8,747 nt of DNA, taken from NCBI GenBank assembly GCA_009786715.1, contig WQRN01000055.1, forward strand, positions 1-8,747, given 5' to 3'. Numbering within the stretch: the stretch's first letter is position 1; each line of letters starts with the position of its first letter. A model generated the notes under the pieces. The model did not search any database and was not told the DNA's origin. It worked only from the letters and a program-made list of their open reading frames with translations. This document shows positions 6,346 to 8,747 of this stretch, piece after piece. The translations under genes were made by a program, and so were the position numbers. Origin of the DNA: Treponema sp. (GTDB lineage Bacteria; Spirochaetota; Spirochaetia; Treponematales; Breznakiellaceae).

Positions 6346-8415
6346 TTAAAGTTTTCTTTTCCTGAAAACATCCACAGCATCCTGAGGTGTTTCCGCGTTA
6401 ATAATAGCTTCCCGCATGGTATCGTCGCTTAATATCGAACCGATTGCTGCAAGAAACTGCACATGCATTCCGCAGGCTTTTTTAGGCGAAACGATAAGGA
6501 CAAAAAGACGTGAAAGCTGTCCGTCCATCGATTCAAAGTCAGCGCCGGATTTTTTAATTCCGGCGGATACGGCGGTGTAGGAAATTCCATCGGTCTTTCC
6601 ATGCGGCAAAGCAACACCGTGATTCATGCCGGTGCTCATTGTGCTCTCACGCTCAAGCACATCCGCCAAAACCTGATTGCGATCCAGAAGACTGTCCGAA
6701 GCCGCAAGCTGATCTACAAGCTCTGTTATAATTTCTTCTTTTGTCTCGCCTTTCAAATCCATTATGAAACATTCAGGATCGATAAGAGCAAGAATATCCT
6801 TTGTGGTACGGGCATCAGTATCGAAAAGATCTTTTTTCATTTCATCAGGTTCAATTGAATTGATTAACTTTTCGATTGTATGGGAAAGATCGAGAATCAC
6901 TTCGTAAATTTCATTTTTTACAAACGGCATATCTTTTTTGGATGTTGTTATGGTAATTCTATTATCTTCTTCGGCAATAAAAAGAGCGATATCATCTTTA
7001 TGAGCTTTTGAAATACCTTCGTCCATGTTCATAGTCTGAACATAAAACCCTTCGATGCGTAATTCGTTTAAAAGAGTATCAATTATAAGATCCGCAATTT
7101 CCTTCGTGCCGAAATCCCAAACTTCATGAACGCTGTCGTCATGATTTTCATGTTTTCTTGTTCCTTGTCTTTGAATTTTGAGCATCGCGCCTAAAAGCGG
7201 AGGAGAAACAACGATGGTAAGAAAGATCATAAAAATGGCGGCGGAAAATATTCCGTTATCAAGAACGCCGGCGGCAAGCCCGATACCGCAGGTTATTAAC
7301 GCGCCTTCGCCGCGGGGAATCATTCCGGCGCCGATTCGAATGGCGCCTACGCGGTTAAATCCAAGAAGCAGCGCAGGGCTGCCCGCGCCGATAACTTTTG
7401 AAAGAGCAACAGCCAGAGTATAAACCGCGCCGAATATCAATACAGGAGGCGATATAATTTCGCGCACATTAACCATCATGCCCATTACCGCAAAGAAAAT
7501 CGGCACAAAAAATTCATATAATGGACGGATGCGTTCCAGAATAACCGCGGCGATATCGGTTTTTGAAAGCGAAAGCCCGGCGATATACGCGCCGATGATC
7601 AAAGCCAGCCCTTGCTTTTCTAGAATGCCGGCGAGAATCAAAGCAAAGCCAAGGGAGAGAACTGAAAAATCCAGACTGCTCTTAAATATTTTTAAAAAGC
7701 CGGCTATCAGTTTTGAACACAGTAATAAAAGAGCCGTAACTCCAAGCCAGATGCCGAAAACTTTCGCGGCCATTAAAAGAATAACCTGAACGGAAAGAGT
7801 GCCTGCCGCGTTTCCTCCAAGGATTGAAACAATCCCAAGCACCACAGCCAGTAAAATGATCCATATTACATCATCAAAAACGGCGGCAGTTAACATTGTA
7901 ACGCCTTCAGGTGAATCGATCTTTTTCTTTTCGGATAGAATTCTTGCGCTGATACCAACAGAAGTGGTTGTGGCAATTACGCCCAAAAACAAACATTTAG
8001 GATCTAAAAAAGTTGAGTTAAACATTACAACGCCGCAAAAAGTTCCTACCGCAAAGGAAAGAAGGGCGCCTGAAATACCGATGATGCCGCCGGCAACTGA
8101 ATAACGTAAAAATAGATTTAAATTCGTTTCAAGACCGGAAGCGAAGAGCAGGACTATTGAAGCTACTGTGGCAAATGAATACAATTCGACGCTTACCGCG
8201 AGCCCTGAATCCATCGCTAAAGGAAAAATACCATGAGGGAAACCCGGCAGTATAATGCCGCCGAGAGCGTAGGGACCTATTAAAACACCTGCCAACAATT
8301 CACCCAGCACCGAAGGTATCCCAATCTTCTTTGCCAGTTGTCCGAACAAACGGACTGCTAATAAAATAATGCCAACCTGAAGAACCAGTTCGGCTACAAG
8401 CTCAGTAATTTGCAT
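6346..8415 (-). CDS. CPA2-family cation/proton antiporter fused to a PTS EIIA domain
   Basis: The first 412 of 689 residues form about 12-13 hydrophobic segments of the Na_H_Exchanger (KefB/NapA-like, CPA2) family, in the inner membrane. Diagnostic features are TTTSVGISARIL (149-160, the unwound fourth-helix motif), the ion-binding pair Asp181-Asp182 (AVFDDVIW) and PRGEGAL (367-373). Two adjacent aspartates are typical of electrogenic antiporters, so Na+ (or K+) for H+ exchange is likely; the ion cannot be read from sequence. A cytoplasmic domain of unknown type follows (about 428-525), then a fructose/mannitol-type EIIA domain (about 535-689) whose active-site histidine is His605 in GVALPHGK. 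EIIA is normally phosphorylated by HPr or NPr, so transport may answer to the PTS state. No EIIB, EIIC, HPr or KTN (TrkA_N) domain is seen. The ATG is the last A of a nine-A run; an AGAG eight bases upstream is a weak ribosome site. The gene ends 41 bases before the hybrid kinase. Confidence 0.92.
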   Translation of the reverse strand: MQITELVAELVLQVGIILLAVRLFGQLAKKIGIPSVLGELLAGVLIGPYALGGIILPGFPHGIFPLAMDSGLAVSVELYSFATVASIVLLFASGLETNLNLFLRYSVAGGIIGISGALLSFAVGTFCGVVMFNSTFLDPKCLFLGVIATTTSVGISARILSEKKKIDSPEGVTMLTAAVFDDVIWIILLAVVLGIVSILGGNAAGTLSVQVILLMAAKVFGIWLGVTALLLLCSKLIAGFLKIFKSSLDFSVLSLGFALILAGILEKQGLALIIGAYIAGLSLSKTDIAAVILERIRPLYEFFVPIFFAVMGMMVNVREIISPPVLIFGAVYTLAVALSKVIGAGSPALLLGFNRVGAIRIGAGMIPRGEGALITCGIGLAAGVLDNGIFSAAIFMIFLTIVVSPPLLGAMLKIQRQGTRKHENHDDSVHEVWDFGTKEIADLIIDTLLNELRIEGFYVQTMNMDEGISKAHKDDIALFIAEEDNRITITTSKKDMPFVKNEIYEVILDLSHTIEKLINSIEPDEMKKDLFDTDARTTKDILALIDPECFIMDLKGETKEEIITELVDQLAASDSLLDRNQVLADVLERESTMSTGMNHGVALPHGKTDGISYTAVSAGIKKSGADFESMDGQLSRLFVLIVSPKKACGMHVQFLAAIGSILSDDTMREAIINAETPQDAVDVFRKRKL

Positions 8416-8436
8416 TTTTTTTTCTCTATCAATTTC

Positions 8437-8465
8437 ATTTTATTCTTTTGGTAAAATAGTGTCTA
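8437..8465 (-). promoter_or_regulatory. Sigma70-type promoter for the antiporter-EIIA gene
   Basis: On the minus strand the -35 is TAGACA (8460-8465, five of six), the spacer is 17 bases and the -10 is TAAAAT (8437-8442, five of six). The expected start at about 8429-8430 gives a leader of about 15 bases that includes the weak AGAG ribosome site. The -10 also forms one arm of a 6-9-6 inverted repeat (ATTTTA at 8452-8457 on the minus strand, TAAAAT at 8437-8442). It lies in the 77-base gap after the chemotaxis receptor, where no terminator hairpin is visible. Confidence 0.5.
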
Positions 8466-8492
8466 GTGGGTTTATTTCAGCAAAACATGATT

Positions 8493-8747
8493 TTAATCCA
8501 CTTTAAAACGCGATACTTCATTTCCAAGCGAAGTAATGTTTTCGCGGTTTTTATCGCTCATCTTTTTAACGTGACCTATTACCGAAGTGATCTGATCCGC
8601 TCCTGAAGCCATTTCTTTCATGCTTGAGGTTATTTCCTGATTAACGGACGCAAGGTTAACGCTTTCATCAATTACTTCTTTTGCGCCGCCAAGCATTTCA
8701 TCCGAACCGCTTTTTACATGACTGGTAATTTCTGTAATTTTATTAAT
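8493..8747 (-). CDS. Methyl-accepting chemotaxis protein, C-terminal end only
   Basis: The frame is open to the right edge, so only the last 84 residues of the protein are present. They form a continuous helix with the seven-residue spacing of the cytoplasmic coiled coil of chemotaxis receptors. The segment reads like the second methylation-helix region and its exit (GAKEVIDES, NQEITSSMKEMASGADQI, then ENITSLGNEVSRFKVD). The EMASGADQI and EVxxFKV style is common among spirochaete receptors; this is from memory of the family. The protein ends in FKVD and lacks the NWETF-type pentapeptide that tethers CheR or CheB in enterobacterial receptors. The ligand domain, membrane segments and signalling tip lie outside the window. 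It runs in the same direction as the antiporter, but the 77-base gap and the promoter there suggest separate transcription. Confidence 0.87.
   Translation of the reverse strand: MNKITEITSHVKSGSDEMLGGAKEVIDESVNLASVNQEITSSMKEMASGADQITSVIGHVKKMSDKNRENITSLGNEVSRFKVD

Noticed and set aside
8472..8495. Possible terminator after the chemotaxis receptor (AAAATCATGTTTT on the minus strand)
   Set aside because: The arms are short, imperfect and purely A/T, with no GC stem and no clear T-run.

Overview
This window looks like a chromosomal segment of a motile, signalling-rich bacterium. It holds six protein genes packed end to end, and no RNA gene, insertion sequence or CRISPR array was seen. The style of the methyl-accepting chemotaxis protein tail, the CheA-type ATPase without a CheW-like domain, and the large soluble hybrid kinase next to an HD-GYP regulator would suit a Spirochaetota (Treponema-like) genome. 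That assignment is inference from family style and has only modest confidence.

Layout, left to right. (1) A CheA-type histidine kinase ATPase domain runs rightwards and is cut by the left edge (1-696). (2) It meets, tail to tail and with a 21-base overlap, a type II pantothenate kinase gene (coaW-like) on the minus strand. (3) Reading leftwards on the minus strand from the right edge come the 3' end of a chemotaxis receptor (8493-8747), a cation/proton antiporter fused to a PTS EIIA domain (6346-8415), a 1222-residue FIST-domain hybrid histidine kinase (2636-6304), an HD-GYP response regulator (1516-2595) and the pantothenate kinase (676-1494). Every gap between genes is under 80 bases.

How the genes may work together. 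The hybrid kinase has a FIST ligand-sensing module, HisKA and HATPase domains, one degenerate and one intact receiver, and an Hpt domain, with no membrane segment. Its neighbour is a receiver fused to an intact HD-GYP c-di-GMP phosphodiesterase domain. The simplest reading is a complete cytoplasmic phosphorelay: FIST ligand, His510, Asp926, His1079, then Asp55 of the HD-GYP regulator, with c-di-GMP hydrolysis as the output. The pantothenate kinase follows the regulator by 21 bases behind a strong Shine-Dalgarno and is probably co-transcribed with it. The antiporter couples ion exchange to a phosphorylatable EIIA domain, which could link ion balance to the PTS state.

Regulatory signals. A near-consensus sigma70-type promoter (TGGACA-17-TATAAT) ends five bases before the ATG of the HD-GYP regulator and lies within two overlapping inverted repeats. 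An extended -10 element (TGCTAAAAT) ends six bases before the ATG of the FIST kinase. Both arrangements predict transcripts starting at or next to the start codon, and neither gene has a good Shine-Dalgarno. The antiporter has its own promoter-like element (TAGACA-17-TAAAAT) with a short leader. The FIST kinase/HD-GYP pair and its odd promoters are the most interesting part of the window. All promoter calls are by eye.
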